A stretch of DNA of 64,000 nt, taken from CAIWHR01 sp963709525. GTDB lineage: Bacteria > Pseudomonadota > Gammaproteobacteria > Burkholderiales > Casimicrobiaceae. Positions 40,901 to 50,286 of the stretch are shown here, in pieces (positions within the stretch are counted from its first letter, which is position 1; the number at the start of each line of letters is the position of its first letter). The DNA lies in the NCBI GenBank assembly GCA_963709525.1, contig CAVPXB010000021.1, positions 1 to 64,000 of the forward strand, given 5' to 3'. The position numbers and the translations under genes were made by a program. The notes beneath the pieces were generated by a model. The model was not told the origin of the DNA. It ran no database searches and saw only the letters and a list, made by a program, of their open reading frames with translations.

Positions 40901-42064
40901 TTACATCCGGCAATCCCTGGCGTAGGCGTCGCCGTGGTTGGTGAGCACCTTGCCCTTGGTGACGATCGTCGGTTTGCCGTCGGCGCCTTTCTCGACCACG
41001 AACTGGTACCAGTCCTGCACCGGATGCTGATTGGGTCCGAACTTGAAGCTGCCGCGCGTGGAGACGAAATCCGCCTTGCGCAGCGCGGCGCGGAAGGCAT
41101 CCTCCTTCGACAGGTCGCCGTTGACCGCCTTGAGCGCGGAGCCGATCAGCTTCGCGGTGTCGTAGCCCTGCTGCGCGTAGACGGTCGGCACCCGGTTGTA
41201 CTTGGCGGTGAACGCCTTGACGAAGGCCTGGCTCGCAGGGTTTGCGAAGTCGTTGTTCCAGTGGCCGGTGACGTTGACACCGACGGCGGCGTCGCCGACC
41301 GCCGCGAGGATGCGCGGCTCCATCGACACTTCGGAGACGACCATCGGCGTGGTCGCCATCAGGCCTGCCTGGACGTATTGCTTGACGAAGGTGATCCCCT
41401 GGCCGCCCGGGTGGAACTGGTAGATCGCATCGGGCTTCTGCGCGCGGATGCGGGCGAGTTCGGGCGCGAAATCGGATTGGTCGAGCTTGGTGTAGATCTC
41501 CTCCAGCACCTCGCCCTTGTAGAGGCGCTTGAATCCGGTGAGCGCGTCCTTGCCCGCCTGGTAGTTGGGGGCCAGGATCACCATCCGCTTGTAGCCGAGG
41601 TTGGACGCCGCCTGTCCCGCCGATTCGTGCAGGCTGTCGTTCTGCCACGACGCGACGAAGTAGTTCTTGTGGCAGTCCTTGCCGGCAAAGCTCGACGGCC
41701 CGGCATTCGGGGACACGTAGAACGCACCGGCTTCCAGCACCGTCGGCGCCACGGCGCCGGCGACGTTGGAGAAGATGAGGCCGGTGATCAGCTTCACTTT
41801 GTCCTGCTGCAACAGCTTGTCGGCGATCTGCTTGCCGTTGGCGGGCTTGAGGTTGTCGTCCTCGACGATGAGTTGGACCGGCACGCCTCCCAGCTTGCCG
41901 CCTTCCTCGTCGATGGCGAGCCGGAACGCGTCGCGCACGTCTTCACCGAGATAGCCACCCGGCGTCGTCAGCGTCGTGATCATGCCGATCTTGACCGGCG
42001 CTTGGGCGAGGGCGGGCGCGACGCAGGCAAGTGCGAGCGCGGCGACCAGGGCGAATGCTTTCAT
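40901..42064 (-). CDS. livK: ABC transporter periplasmic substrate-binding protein (LivK type)
   Basis: A 387-residue type I periplasmic binding protein. MKAFALVAALALACVAPALA is a Sec signal peptide cleaved before QAPVKIG, with the start at 42064 and GGAG upstream; a longer frame to 42124 lacks a usable signal. The ligand-binding fold shows GMITTLTTPGGYLGEDVRDA and ITGLIFSNVAGAVAPTVLEA. The subgroup resembles receptors that bind benzoate-like or other aromatic acids as much as leucine, so the substrate is open. It is the first gene of the liv operon; a TATACT at 42137-42142 on the minus strand is a possible -10. Confidence 0.88.
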   Translation of the reverse strand: MKAFALVAALALACVAPALAQAPVKIGMITTLTTPGGYLGEDVRDAFRLAIDEEGGKLGGVPVQLIVEDDNLKPANGKQIADKLLQQDKVKLITGLIFSNVAGAVAPTVLEAGAFYVSPNAGPSSFAGKDCHKNYFVASWQNDSLHESAGQAASNLGYKRMVILAPNYQAGKDALTGFKRLYKGEVLEEIYTKLDQSDFAPELARIRAQKPDAIYQFHPGGQGITFVKQYVQAGLMATTPMVVSEVSMEPRILAAVGDAAVGVNVTGHWNNDFANPASQAFVKAFTAKYNRVPTVYAQQGYDTAKLIGSALKAVNGDLSKEDAFRAALRKADFVSTRGSFKFGPNQHPVQDWYQFVVEKGADGKPTIVTKGKVLTNHGDAYARDCRM

Positions 42065-42262
42065 GGGGACTCCGGCTTCAGACGGGGGTGGGCGAAAGGC
42101 AACGCGGCGGACGAGGTCCGGCACGCGAAAGCGCGCAGTATACCCAAGTGCGGCCCGATATTCCGCCGCGGTGTCGTGTCAGCCGGGCGCGAGGAGCGCG
42201 TGGGCGAGGCCCGCGATGCCGCAGGCGACGATCACCGGGACCACGCCGCGGCGGCAGCGAAC

Positions 42263-43540
42263 CTAAATCATCCCTTCGAGCCACTGGACATCGACCAATT
42301 CTCCGGCGGCGACGTTGCCGGTGTCGGTCGGCAGGACGATGAAGCAGTTGGCGCGCGACATCGACGACAGGATGCCTGAACCCTGTTCGCCGGTCACGCG
42401 GACCGTGTAGCCCGTCGCCGCATCGCCGGCGAGGATGCCGCGCTGGAACTCGGTGCGGCCGGGTGCCTTCCGGATCGGCGTGGCGAGCGGCACCTTGAAC
42501 GTCGGCAAGGGGATGATTTCGCGCTGTCCCTGCAGCAAGAGCAGCGCGTCGCGGACGAACTGGTAGAACGTGACCATGACCGACACCGGGTTGCCGGGCA
42601 GCCCGAAAAAGTGCGCGCTGCCCAGTTTGCCGTAGGCGAGCGGACGCCCCGGCTTCATCGCGATCTTCCAGAAGAGAACTTCGCCCAGCTGATCCAGCAG
42701 CTGCTTGACGAAATCGGCCTCGCCCACCGAAACCCCTCCGGAGGTGATCACGACATCGGCATTGGCTGCGGCCTCGCGGAAGGCAGCTTCGAGCAGGTCC
42801 GGCACGTCCGGCACCACACCCATGTCGAGCACGTCGCAGTTGAGGCGGCGCAGCATCCCGTACAGCGTGTAGCGGTTGCTGTCGTAGATCTCGCCGGCAG
42901 CGAGCGGCGTGCCGATCGACTTCAACTCATCGCCGGTGGAAAAGAACGCCACCCGCAGCTTGCGATAGACGGCGACTTCGCCGATGCCCAGCGAGGCGAT
43001 CATGCCCAGTTCGGCGGGGCGTATGCGTTGTCCCGCGGCGAAGACGACCTGCCCCGCCTTGAGGTCCTCGCCGGCAAAGCGCCGGTTCTGGCCCGCCTTC
43101 GCGACCGCCCCGCTTGCAATGCGCACGCCGTCGGCATCTTCGCTGGTGCGTTCCTGCATGACGACGGTGTCGGCCCCGGAAGGCATCACCCCGCCGGTGA
43201 AAATGCGCACGCACTGGCCGGAGCCGACGACGGCGTTCGACGGCTTGCCGGCGAAGGCTTCCCCTACGCGCTCGAGCAGGCTTTCGCCGCTCGGCGCCAG
43301 GTCGGCGAAACGCAGCGCGTAACCATCCATCGCCGAGTTGTCGTGACCGGGCACGTCGACCGGCGAGAGCACGTCGGCCGCCAGCACGCGGTCGAGGGCA
43401 TCCCGAATCGCAACGCGTTCGATGGTCCCGATCGGGACCAGGAATTGGCGGATCAGCGCCCGCGCGCGATCGACGGGCATCGAGTTCGGATCGTAGTCGT
43501 CGGCGCAGGAAGCTTCGCGCAGTGTGGTGGGCTCTGTCAT
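42263..43540 (-). CDS. moeA: Molybdopterin molybdenumtransferase MoeA
   Basis: Inserts molybdenum into adenylylated molybdopterin in the cytoplasm. 425 residues from ATG 43540 (MTEPTTLREASCADDYDPNS); the frame is open upstream without related sequence. SPVDVPGHDNSAMDGYALRF, IFTGGVMPSGADTVVMQE and the MPT-binding GLPGNPVSVMVTF are diagnostic. It is the last of four leftward cofactor genes (moaA-fdhD-mobA-moeA) divergent from the formate dehydrogenase operon. This suggests dedicated supply of the cofactor to that enzyme. Confidence 0.94.
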   Translation of the reverse strand: MTEPTTLREASCADDYDPNSMPVDRARALIRQFLVPIGTIERVAIRDALDRVLAADVLSPVDVPGHDNSAMDGYALRFADLAPSGESLLERVGEAFAGKPSNAVVGSGQCVRIFTGGVMPSGADTVVMQERTSEDADGVRIASGAVAKAGQNRRFAGEDLKAGQVVFAAGQRIRPAELGMIASLGIGEVAVYRKLRVAFFSTGDELKSIGTPLAAGEIYDSNRYTLYGMLRRLNCDVLDMGVVPDVPDLLEAAFREAAANADVVITSGGVSVGEADFVKQLLDQLGEVLFWKIAMKPGRPLAYGKLGSAHFFGLPGNPVSVMVTFYQFVRDALLLLQGQREIIPLPTFKVPLATPIRKAPGRTEFQRGILAGDAATGYTVRVTGEQGSGILSSMSRANCFIVLPTDTGNVAAGELVDVQWLEGMI

Positions 43541-43587
43541 ACCGTTTCCATAATCGGGCTCAGGGGGCAGCGTGAACGGGCCGCGGA

Positions 43588-44181
43588 TCAGCGTTTGTCG
43601 CGGGCGGCCGCGGCAGCGAGTTCGTGCGCGGTGTTGAGGTTGCGAAATGCCTGGGCTTCGTCGTCGAACGCGACCTCGATGGCGTCGAGCGTGCTGTACC
43701 ACGCATCGATCTTGCGCCCGCCGGCAGCGAGAAACGCGCTCAGGTGGGGCAGCACGTCCCGCCGGACCAGCGCGAAGACGGGATGCGGCTGGTCGAAGGT
43801 GCGCGCCACGGCCAGTCGTGCGTTGCGCGCCCGGAGCGCCGCGCCGAGCCGCGCGACGAGATCGTCGGGAAGGAACGGGGAATCGCAGGGCACCGTGACG
43901 ACGAAAGCGCGCGTCGCGGCCGTCAGGCCGGCGTGCAGCCCTGCCAGCGGTCCGGGGAATCCGCCGATCGCGTCGGCGATGACCGGGACCCCGAACGCGC
44001 CGTAACGGTCGGCATTCTGGTTGGCGTTGATCAGAACGTCGTCGACCTGCGGCGAAAGGCGGGCCAGCACGTGCGCCACGAGCGGCCGCCCGTCAAGGTC
44101 GGCCAGTCCCTTGTCGACGCCACCCATGCGCCGGCCCATGCCGCCCGCGAGGATGATGCCGGTGATGCCGTCGGCGCTCAT
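43588..44181 (-). CDS. mobA: Molybdenum cofactor guanylyltransferase
   Basis: Attaches GMP to molybdopterin to form the bis-MGD cofactor needed by formate dehydrogenase. 197 residues. The nucleotide-binding N-terminus is GIILAGGMGRRMGGVDKGLA, followed by ADAIGGFPGPLAGLHAGL and VVTVPCDSPFLP. The start at 44181 overlaps the fdhD stop by four bases (ATGA), showing translational coupling. bis-MGD is exactly the cofactor used by the enzyme encoded at 50.5 kb. Confidence 0.93.
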   Translation of the reverse strand: MSADGITGIILAGGMGRRMGGVDKGLADLDGRPLVAHVLARLSPQVDDVLINANQNADRYGAFGVPVIADAIGGFPGPLAGLHAGLTAATRAFVVTVPCDSPFLPDDLVARLGAALRARNARLAVARTFDQPHPVFALVRRDVLPHLSAFLAAGGRKIDAWYSTLDAIEVAFDDEAQAFRNLNTAHELAAAAARDKR

Positions 44182-45101
44182 GCCGGGCGGAAGCGCTGGA
44201 CGCCGGTGTAGAGGAGGTAGTGCCTGTTGGCGGCGCGGCCGATCATCGTGAGTCCGACCTGCCGTGCGATCGCGTGGCCCATCTGCGTCAAGCCCGAGCG
44301 CGACACCAGGAAGGGAATCCCCATCTGCGCCGCCTTGATCACCATTTCGGAGGTGAGCCGGCCCGTCGTGTAGAAGATCTTGTCGGCGCCGTCGATGCGG
44401 TCGAGCCACATCTGGCCGGCGATGGCGTCGACCGCATTGTGGCGGCCGACGTCCTCGACGAACATCAGGATCTCGGAGGTGTCGCCGCGATTGGTCGCCA
44501 ATGCGCAGCCGTGAATCGCGCCGGCCTGCTTGTAGATGGTGTCATGCCGGCGTACGCCTTCGAGCAGCGAGTACAGCGCGGCGCGCGAGAGCGTCGCTGC
44601 TTCGGGCAGCCGGATGCTGTCGATTTCCGCCATCAGGTCGCCAAACACCGTGCCCTGTCCGCACCCGGTGGTCTTGGTTCGCCGGGCGGTCTTTGCCTCC
44701 AGATCCTTCAACCCGCTCCGGGTCCGTACGGCGACGGCGCTGGTCTCCCAGTCGACCTGTACCGAGACGATTTCGTCGATCGAGCCGACCAGTCGCTGGT
44801 TGCGCAGATATCCGATCGTCAAGGCTTCGGGGGCGCCCCCGAGCGTCATCAGCGTCAGCAGCTCCCGCTTGTCGACGTAGACGGTCAGCGCATGCTCGCC
44901 GGCAATCGGCGTCACCCGCACCGCGCCCGTTTCGTCGACGGCCTCGACATCGACCGTGGCCGGACGCGAGGCTGCCGTGAGGAGCGGACGGTAGGGGACG
45001 GCAGCGGGGTCCATGGCGAGCGGGAGGGGCCGGGATTCCACGCCGGGCGCCAGGCCCTCGACAGCGATCCCGGTGACGACCTGCGCTGCGCGCTCACCCA
45101 C
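44178..45101 (-). CDS. fdhD: Formate dehydrogenase accessory sulfurtransferase FdhD
   Basis: A 307-residue maturation factor that transfers sulfur from the cysteine desulfurase to bis-MGD in formate dehydrogenase. Family blocks are TIGYLRNQRLVGSIDEIVSV, EILMFVEDVGRHNAVDAIAG and GRLTSEMVIKAAQMGIPFLV. The catalytic loop reads TTGCGQGTVFGD, with one Cys where E. coli FdhD has a CxxC pair. The 5' end overlaps the moaA stop by eight bases and the 3' end overlaps mobA. An N-terminal extension of about 45 residues precedes the core. Confidence 0.92.
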   Translation of the reverse strand: MGERAAQVVTGIAVEGLAPGVESRPLPLAMDPAAVPYRPLLTAASRPATVDVEAVDETGAVRVTPIAGEHALTVYVDKRELLTLMTLGGAPEALTIGYLRNQRLVGSIDEIVSVQVDWETSAVAVRTRSGLKDLEAKTARRTKTTGCGQGTVFGDLMAEIDSIRLPEAATLSRAALYSLLEGVRRHDTIYKQAGAIHGCALATNRGDTSEILMFVEDVGRHNAVDAIAGQMWLDRIDGADKIFYTTGRLTSEMVIKAAQMGIPFLVSRSGLTQMGHAIARQVGLTMIGRAANRHYLLYTGVQRFRPA

Positions 45102-46200
45102 CGATGTAGCTCATCTCGATCTTGGGCGCAGGCGCCGTGTTGTCGGTGCGTATCTCCGAATAGCGGTCGCCGCGCTCGCGCCAGACCATGGCGACGACCC
45201 TGGACAGCGCGGCATCGTCGTGGCCGTCGCGCATCAGGCCGCGCAGGTCGTGGCCGTGCCGGGCGAAGAGGCAGGTGTAGAGCTTGCCGTCGGTCGACAA
45301 TCGCGCACGCGTGCAATCGCGGCAAAACGCCTGCGTCACCGAGGCGATGACGCCGATCTCGCCGCCGCCGTCGCGGTAGCGCCAGCGCTCGGCCACCTCG
45401 CCGCGGTAGTTGGAGTCGATGCTGACGAGCGGCCATTCGGCATCGATACGGCGCACGATGTCGGCGGCCGGGACGACCGCGTCCATCCGCCAGCCGTTGG
45501 TGGCGCCGACGTCCATGAACTCGATGAAGCGGACGATGTGCCCCGTGCCGCGGAAATGCCGCGCCATCGGCAGGATCGACTCCTCGTTGATGCCGCGCTT
45601 CACGACCATGTTGATCTTGATCGGCGCAAGGCCCGCTGCCGCGGCCGCGTCGATGCCCTCGAGCACGCGCGCGACCGGAAAATCGACGTCGTTCAACGCG
45701 CGAAAAACCTGGTCGTCGAGCGAGTCGAGACTGACCGTCACGCGCTGGAGACCGGCATCGCGCAGCCCGCGAGCCTTCTTTGCCAGACCCGAGCCGTTGG
45801 TCGTGAGCGTGAGATCGATGCCGTCGATTCGCGCCAGCATCTCGACCAATCGCTCGATGTTCCGGCGCAACAGGGGCTCGCCACCGGTCAGCCTGATCTT
45901 GCGCACGCCGAGGTCGACGAAAAGCCGCGCAATGCGCGCGATCTCCTCGAAACTCAGGAGGTCGCCATGCTGCAGAAACTGAAATTCGTTGTCGAAGACG
46001 CTTTTCGGCATGCAGTACGTGCAGCGAAAATTGCAGCGATCGGTCACCGATATCCGCAGGTCCTGGAGTCCGCGGCCGCGGGTGTCGAGGAGTGCACCCT
46101 CGCTTGCTGCGGGGACCGTGGCTGCCGCGCGCAGCAATGCGTCGCGAGCGTCGCGATTGCGAACAGCCGAGAGATCGGTCAGCGGAATGATCGAAGCCAT
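45094..46200 (-). CDS. moaA: GTP 3',8-cyclase (molybdenum cofactor synthesis)
   Basis: A radical-SAM enzyme that rearranges GTP in the first step of molybdopterin synthesis. The 368 residues from ATG 46200 carry the SAM cluster motif CNFRCTYCMPK, and KIRLTGGEPLLRRNIERLVE follows. A second C-terminal cluster motif is FCRDCTRARLSTDGKLYTCL. The C-terminal GG, needed by MoaA, is present (EMSYIGG). An unusual 40-residue N-terminal extension precedes the radical-SAM core. It is the first of the leftward cofactor operon, divergent from DUF3305 with 120 bases between. Confidence 0.95.
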   Translation of the reverse strand: MASIIPLTDLSAVRNRDARDALLRAAATVPAASEGALLDTRGRGLQDLRISVTDRCNFRCTYCMPKSVFDNEFQFLQHGDLLSFEEIARIARLFVDLGVRKIRLTGGEPLLRRNIERLVEMLARIDGIDLTLTTNGSGLAKKARGLRDAGLQRVTVSLDSLDDQVFRALNDVDFPVARVLEGIDAAAAAGLAPIKINMVVKRGINEESILPMARHFRGTGHIVRFIEFMDVGATNGWRMDAVVPAADIVRRIDAEWPLVSIDSNYRGEVAERWRYRDGGGEIGVIASVTQAFCRDCTRARLSTDGKLYTCLFARHGHDLRGLMRDGHDDAALSRVVAMVWRERGDRYSEIRTDNTAPAPKIEMSYIGG

Positions 46201-46320
46201 GAGAGGTCGGCGAAAGGCGCACCGAAAGGCGATTCGCGATGGTATCAGATGGGTTGGCCGCTGGTGTATGATCAGCGCCCATTCACGCTTTCCACGCGCG
46301 CCATTTCGCCGCGAAACTCC

Positions 46321-46833
46321 ATGTCGTTGCCACGGGTTCTGGTTTCGGTTCTGATTGAGCGCACGCCGCTCAACAGCCGGTGGGCGAGCGAACGCTGGGA
46401 GCCGAGGACGGTGGAACTCGCCGCGAGCGACGAGGCGTACGGCGAGTCCGGAGCGGATGCGGTGGCAGAGGGGGGGTCGCGGTGGCGCTTTTCCCTTTTT
46501 GCGATCGAACTTCATCGTTCCGAGGCCGAGGGTTATTTCCTCAATGTCACGGCCCCCGACCCGAAGATTTTCGTCATGTGCCGGCCGGCCGAGGACGGGG
46601 CTGAACCACCCTTGCGCCCCGTGCTGGTGACGGTCAGCTACAACGAGGCCGCGCGCATGCTCGATGGCGGCGAGCAGGTCGAAGCGGTGCCGATGCTGCC
46701 CGAGATCCTGGAATGGATGAACGCCTTCGTCGCCGAGCATTACAAGCCCGAGCCGCGCAAGAAGATCAGGCGCAACGATCCTTTCGCTGAAGGCGCCGCG
46801 CAGGGCGGGCCCAGGCCGCGGCGAAACGCATGA
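46321..46833 (+). CDS. DUF3305 family protein
   Basis: A 170-residue soluble protein starting at 46321 (MSLPRVLVSVLIERTPLNSR). Visible blocks are RFSLFAIELHRSEAEGYFLN and PVLVTVSYNEAARMLDGGEQ, which fit the DUF3305 family. There is no signal peptide or cysteine motif. DUF3305 occurs almost only next to DUF3306 and Tat-exported formate dehydrogenases, so a role in assembling or maturing that enzyme is likely. The mechanism is unknown. It is the first gene of the rightward operon. Confidence 0.82.
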   Translation: MSLPRVLVSVLIERTPLNSRWASERWEPRTVELAASDEAYGESGADAVAEGGSRWRFSLFAIELHRSEAEGYFLNVTAPDPKIFVMCRPAEDGAEPPLRPVLVTVSYNEAARMLDGGEQVEAVPMLPEILEWMNAFVAEHYKPEPRKKIRRNDPFAEGAAQGGPRPRRNA

Positions 46834-46890
46834 ATCTGGCGGGCCGGGCGCGCTGCAACAGGGTGGCCGCGCAGCGTCGAGGCATTCCTG

Positions 46891-47523
46891 ATGTCTGACA
46901 CCGACGACCCCGATGCGCATTTCTCGCTGGGTCGCTGGTCCCGCCGCAAGCTGGCGGCGGCGCGCTCCCCGGAGCAGGCGGCGACGCCCGTCATGCCGGC
47001 GGTCGCGGCCGGCGCGTCACCTGCGTCCGGCACGACGCAGGACGGCAAGGCGGCAGCGCCGCATCCCGCGCCCGAGCTGCCCGCCATCGACAGCCTCACC
47101 TTCGAGTCGGATTTCGCGGCGTTCCTGCAGCCCAGGGTCGACGAATCCCTGCGCCGCCAGGCGCTGAAGAAGCTCTTCTCCGATCCGCGCTTCAATGTCA
47201 TGGACGGTCTCGACGTCTACATCGACGATTACGGCAAGGCCGACCCGATCGACCCGGATGTCGTTCGGCAGCTGGTTCAGGCGCGCTATCTGTTCGATCC
47301 GCCGCCAACGCGTGTCAACGAGCACGGTGTGGTCGAGGACATTCCGGCGGACGCGGAGGTTGCCGAGCGCGGCGGACGCCGATGCCGATCCGGGTGCTCC
47401 ACCGGCGCCCCTTCGTCGCCGCCCGCGGCGCCACAACCCGACGCCGGTGCAGGTGCGAGCGATTCGCGGCCTGCAACGCCGACCGCTCCTGCAACGCGCC
47501 TCCCCACGACTCCCGAACCATGA
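46891..47523 (+). CDS. DUF3306 family protein
   Basis: A 210-residue protein. The conserved core is HFSLGRWSRRKLAAARS near the start and LKKLFSDPRFNVMDGLDVYI, IDDYGKADPI in the middle, both DUF3306 hallmarks. The remaining sequence, residues 35-65 and 155-210, is Ala/Pro/Ser-rich and disordered. Its stop overlaps the next start as ATGA, so it is translationally coupled to the polyferredoxin. A formate dehydrogenase accessory of unknown mechanism. Confidence 0.82.
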   Translation: MSDTDDPDAHFSLGRWSRRKLAAARSPEQAATPVMPAVAAGASPASGTTQDGKAAAPHPAPELPAIDSLTFESDFAAFLQPRVDESLRRQALKKLFSDPRFNVMDGLDVYIDDYGKADPIDPDVVRQLVQARYLFDPPPTRVNEHGVVEDIPADAEVAERGGRRCRSGCSTGAPSSPPAAPQPDAGAGASDSRPATPTAPATRLPTTPEP

Positions 47524-49607
47524 GCCTCGCCGGCAAGACGCTCCACTTGTGCTCCTGCAACAAGACGATGCCGCTGGACGCCGCGGCGCTGGCGCGCGCG
47601 CTCGACCTCGACGCCGCACCGCCTGTGCGCACGATGCTCTGCCAGAAGGAGCTGGGGGCCTTCGCTGACGGCGTCGCGGGGGAGGTCATCGTTGCCTGCA
47701 CGCAGGAAGCGAGGCTGTTCGGCGACGTGGCCGAGGCATCGGGCAGGGCGCACAGCGTTCGCTTCGTCAACATCCGAGAAACGGCGGGATGGGCGGCCGA
47801 GGCGAACGCTGCCACGCCGAAGATCGCGGCATTGCTGGCACTGGCGGCGTTGCCCGAGCCCGAGCCCGTCCCCAGTGTCGCCTACCGCTCGCAAGGCCAG
47901 CTGCTGATCGTGGGGCCGGCCGACGCGGCGCTGCATTGGGCAGGCGTAATCGCCGGCACGATGGCGGTCACCGTGCTGGTCACCGGCCGCGCGACGGGCG
48001 CGGAACTGTCGGCCGAGCGCGCGTTCCCGGTGTTCTCCGGTCGTCTGACGACGGTCAAGGGCTGGCTGGGCGCATTCGAGGTCGTGTGGACGCAGGAGAA
48101 TCCGATCGATCTCGATCTGTGCACGCGCTGCAATGCCTGCATCAGGGCGTGCCCCGAGCAGGCGATCGACTGGAGTTACCAGATCGATGCCGAGCGCTGT
48201 CGCGGCCATCGCGCGTGCGTCGCGGCGTGCGGCGCGACCGCGGCGATCGACTTCGCCCGCCGCGACGTCACCCGCACCGAGCGCTTCGATCTGGTCCTGG
48301 ACCTGGCGCGCACGCCATTTCTGCGCATGCATCAGCCGCCTCAGGGCTACGTCGCGCCCGGTATCGACCCGGTCGCGCAGGCGCAGGCGGTTGCCGGTCT
48401 CGCAGCGATGATCGGCGAGTTCGAGAAGCCGAAGTTCTTCGCCTACAAGGCGTCGCTTTGCGCGCACAGCCGCTCGCAGAAGGTCGGCTGCAGGCAATGC
48501 ATCGACGTCTGCTCGACCGAGGCGATCGGCGCGGATGGCGACCACGTTCGCGTCGAGCCGCATCTGTGCATGGGCTGCGGTGCGTGCACGACCGTTTGCC
48601 CGTCGGGCGCGCTGTCCTTCGCGTTTCCGCCGGCACCCGAAACCGGGCGCCGATTGCGTGCCGTGCTCGGCACCTACGCGAAGGCCGGCGGCAAGGACGC
48701 CTGCCTGCTGTTCCACGCCGAAGGCGCCCGCGAGTCGCTGGCGCGCCTGGCGCGTCGAGGGCGCGGCTTGCCGGCGCGCATGATTCCGATCGAGGTGCAT
48801 CACATCGCCTCGGTCGGAATCGACGTCTGGCTTGCCGCGCTGGCCCACGGCGCGAGCCAGGTCGCCGTGCTGGCGACGGGCGAGGAGGCGCCGCAATATC
48901 GGGAGGCGCTGGAGCGGCAGATGCGCCTTGCCGACGTGATTGCGCAGGCGCTGGGCTATCAGGGCGAGCACTTCCGCGTGTTCGACGCCGAGGCGGAGGC
49001 GAAGCCCGATCAGGCGCTTGCGGCGTGGCGGGCGGCGTTGGGTGTCCGCGTGCCGGCGACCTTTGCGCTGACCAGCGACAAGCGAACCACGGCGGCGCTT
49101 GCGATCGAGCACCTCGCCGTCCACGCGCCGGTGCCGCAGACCGAGATTGCGCTGCCCTCGGGCGCGCCGTTCGGAACCATCGCCATCGACGGCAACGCCT
49201 GCACGATGTGTCTGGCCTGCGTGGGCTCCTGTCCCGCGGGCGCATTGCTCGACAACCCGGAAACGCCGCAGCTGCGCTTCATCGAAACCAAGTGCGTGCA
49301 GTGCGGGATCTGCGCGGCGACGTGTCCCGAGCGCGCCATCACGCTGCAGCCCCGACTGTGCCTCACGCCCGAAGCGCGGCAGCCGAGGGTGCTGCACGAG
49401 GCCGCGATCTTCAATTGCATTTCCTGCGGCAAGGCGCTGGGAACCGAGAAGATGATCAGCGCCATGCTGGACAAGCTCGCCGGACACTCGATGTTCGCCG
49501 CTCCCGCGTCGCTCGAGCGGCTCAAGATGTGCGCCGACTGCCGCGTGGTCGACCTGATCCGGCACGAGGGCAGCCTGGATATCCGCGACACGGGTCCCGC
49601 CCGATGA
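47520..49607 (+). CDS. Multi-cluster 4Fe-4S polyferredoxin linked to formate dehydrogenase
   Basis: A 695-residue cytoplasmic protein with several cysteine sets: an N-terminal LCSCNK, CTRCNACIRACPE (about 200), CRGHRACVAAC, CRQCIDVCS, CMGCGACTTVCPSG (about 350), CTMCLACVGSCPAG (about 560), CVQCGICAATCPE (about 591) and a terminal CISCGK...CADCR pair. At least four complete 4Fe-4S sites are supported. There is no Tat or Sec signal, so it stays in the cytoplasm, unlike the catalytic subunit. It may hold or transfer electrons during enzyme assembly or link the system to a cytoplasmic donor. Both ends overlap neighbours by ATGA. Confidence 0.85.
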   Translation: MSLAGKTLHLCSCNKTMPLDAAALARALDLDAAPPVRTMLCQKELGAFADGVAGEVIVACTQEARLFGDVAEASGRAHSVRFVNIRETAGWAAEANAATPKIAALLALAALPEPEPVPSVAYRSQGQLLIVGPADAALHWAGVIAGTMAVTVLVTGRATGAELSAERAFPVFSGRLTTVKGWLGAFEVVWTQENPIDLDLCTRCNACIRACPEQAIDWSYQIDAERCRGHRACVAACGATAAIDFARRDVTRTERFDLVLDLARTPFLRMHQPPQGYVAPGIDPVAQAQAVAGLAAMIGEFEKPKFFAYKASLCAHSRSQKVGCRQCIDVCSTEAIGADGDHVRVEPHLCMGCGACTTVCPSGALSFAFPPAPETGRRLRAVLGTYAKAGGKDACLLFHAEGARESLARLARRGRGLPARMIPIEVHHIASVGIDVWLAALAHGASQVAVLATGEEAPQYREALERQMRLADVIAQALGYQGEHFRVFDAEAEAKPDQALAAWRAALGVRVPATFALTSDKRTTAALAIEHLAVHAPVPQTEIALPSGAPFGTIAIDGNACTMCLACVGSCPAGALLDNPETPQLRFIETKCVQCGICAATCPERAITLQPRLCLTPEARQPRVLHEAAIFNCISCGKALGTEKMISAMLDKLAGHSMFAAPASLERLKMCADCRVVDLIRHEGSLDIRDTGPAR

Positions 49608-50251
49608 GCCAGTCCGCCGGCACGCTGCACGATCCGATCGCGCCCGAGGACGAGGCGCGCGCCGGTTTCTACGCGCTGCTCTCGCGGCTGTACGCCGCGG
49701 GCCCCGACGCCGCGCTGCTCGCCGCCATCGCCGCGGCGCCGCCGCTCGATGTGGCATCGGGCGCCGGTGACGACGGCGATGCCGGCTCGCGGTTCGCCGC
49801 CGCGTGGGATCGACTGCGCGCGGCGAGCGCCGCGATGGACCCCGACGCCGCCACGCAGGAATACGTCGACGTCTTCGTCGGCGTCGGGAAGAGCGAGGTC
49901 AACCTGCACGGCTCGCACTGGGTGGCCGGCGCCATGATGGACAAGCCACTCGCCGAGCTGCGCACCGACCTCGCCACGATGGGGCTCGCCCGCAGGCCCG
50001 AGGTGACGATGCTCGAGGATCATCTTTCCGCGTTGTGCGAAACCATGCGCATCCTGATTGCCGGACAGGGGGATGTGCGCCCCGTGGCAGTTGCCGACCA
50101 GAAAATATTTTTCGAGGGTCATGTCGCAGCGTGGGTGTTCGGCTGTTGCGATGCAATAGCTGCCTGTCCGCTTGCCTATTACTACCGGGACGTTGCACAA
50201 TTCACCAAAGTTTTCCTGGCGCTCGAACGTGACTCGTTCTCCATGGACTGA
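49604..50251 (+). CDS. TorD/DmsD-type molybdoenzyme chaperone
   Basis: A 215-residue all-helical chaperone expected to bind the Tat signal and protect the apo-catalytic subunit until the cofactor is loaded. Family features are EDEARAGFYALLSRLYAAGP near the N-terminus and QKIFFEGHVAAWVFGCCDAI with YYYRDVAQFTKVFLALE near the end. The start at 49604 overlaps the polyferredoxin stop (ATGA). It lies immediately upstream of the Tat-signal protein and fdhA. Confidence 0.88.
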   Translation: MSQSAGTLHDPIAPEDEARAGFYALLSRLYAAGPDAALLAAIAAAPPLDVASGAGDDGDAGSRFAAAWDRLRAASAAMDPDAATQEYVDVFVGVGKSEVNLHGSHWVAGAMMDKPLAELRTDLATMGLARRPEVTMLEDHLSALCETMRILIAGQGDVRPVAVADQKIFFEGHVAAWVFGCCDAIAACPLAYYYRDVAQFTKVFLALERDSFSMD

Positions 50252-50286
50252 TTGCACCTAAGTCACGACGTCACTCGGAGGCCTGC

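Noticed and set aside
42178..42243. Minus-strand 21-codon frame ending in a hydrophobic peptide between moeA and livK
   Set aside because: Too short, GTG start without a ribosome-binding site; could be a remnant but there is nothing to support it.
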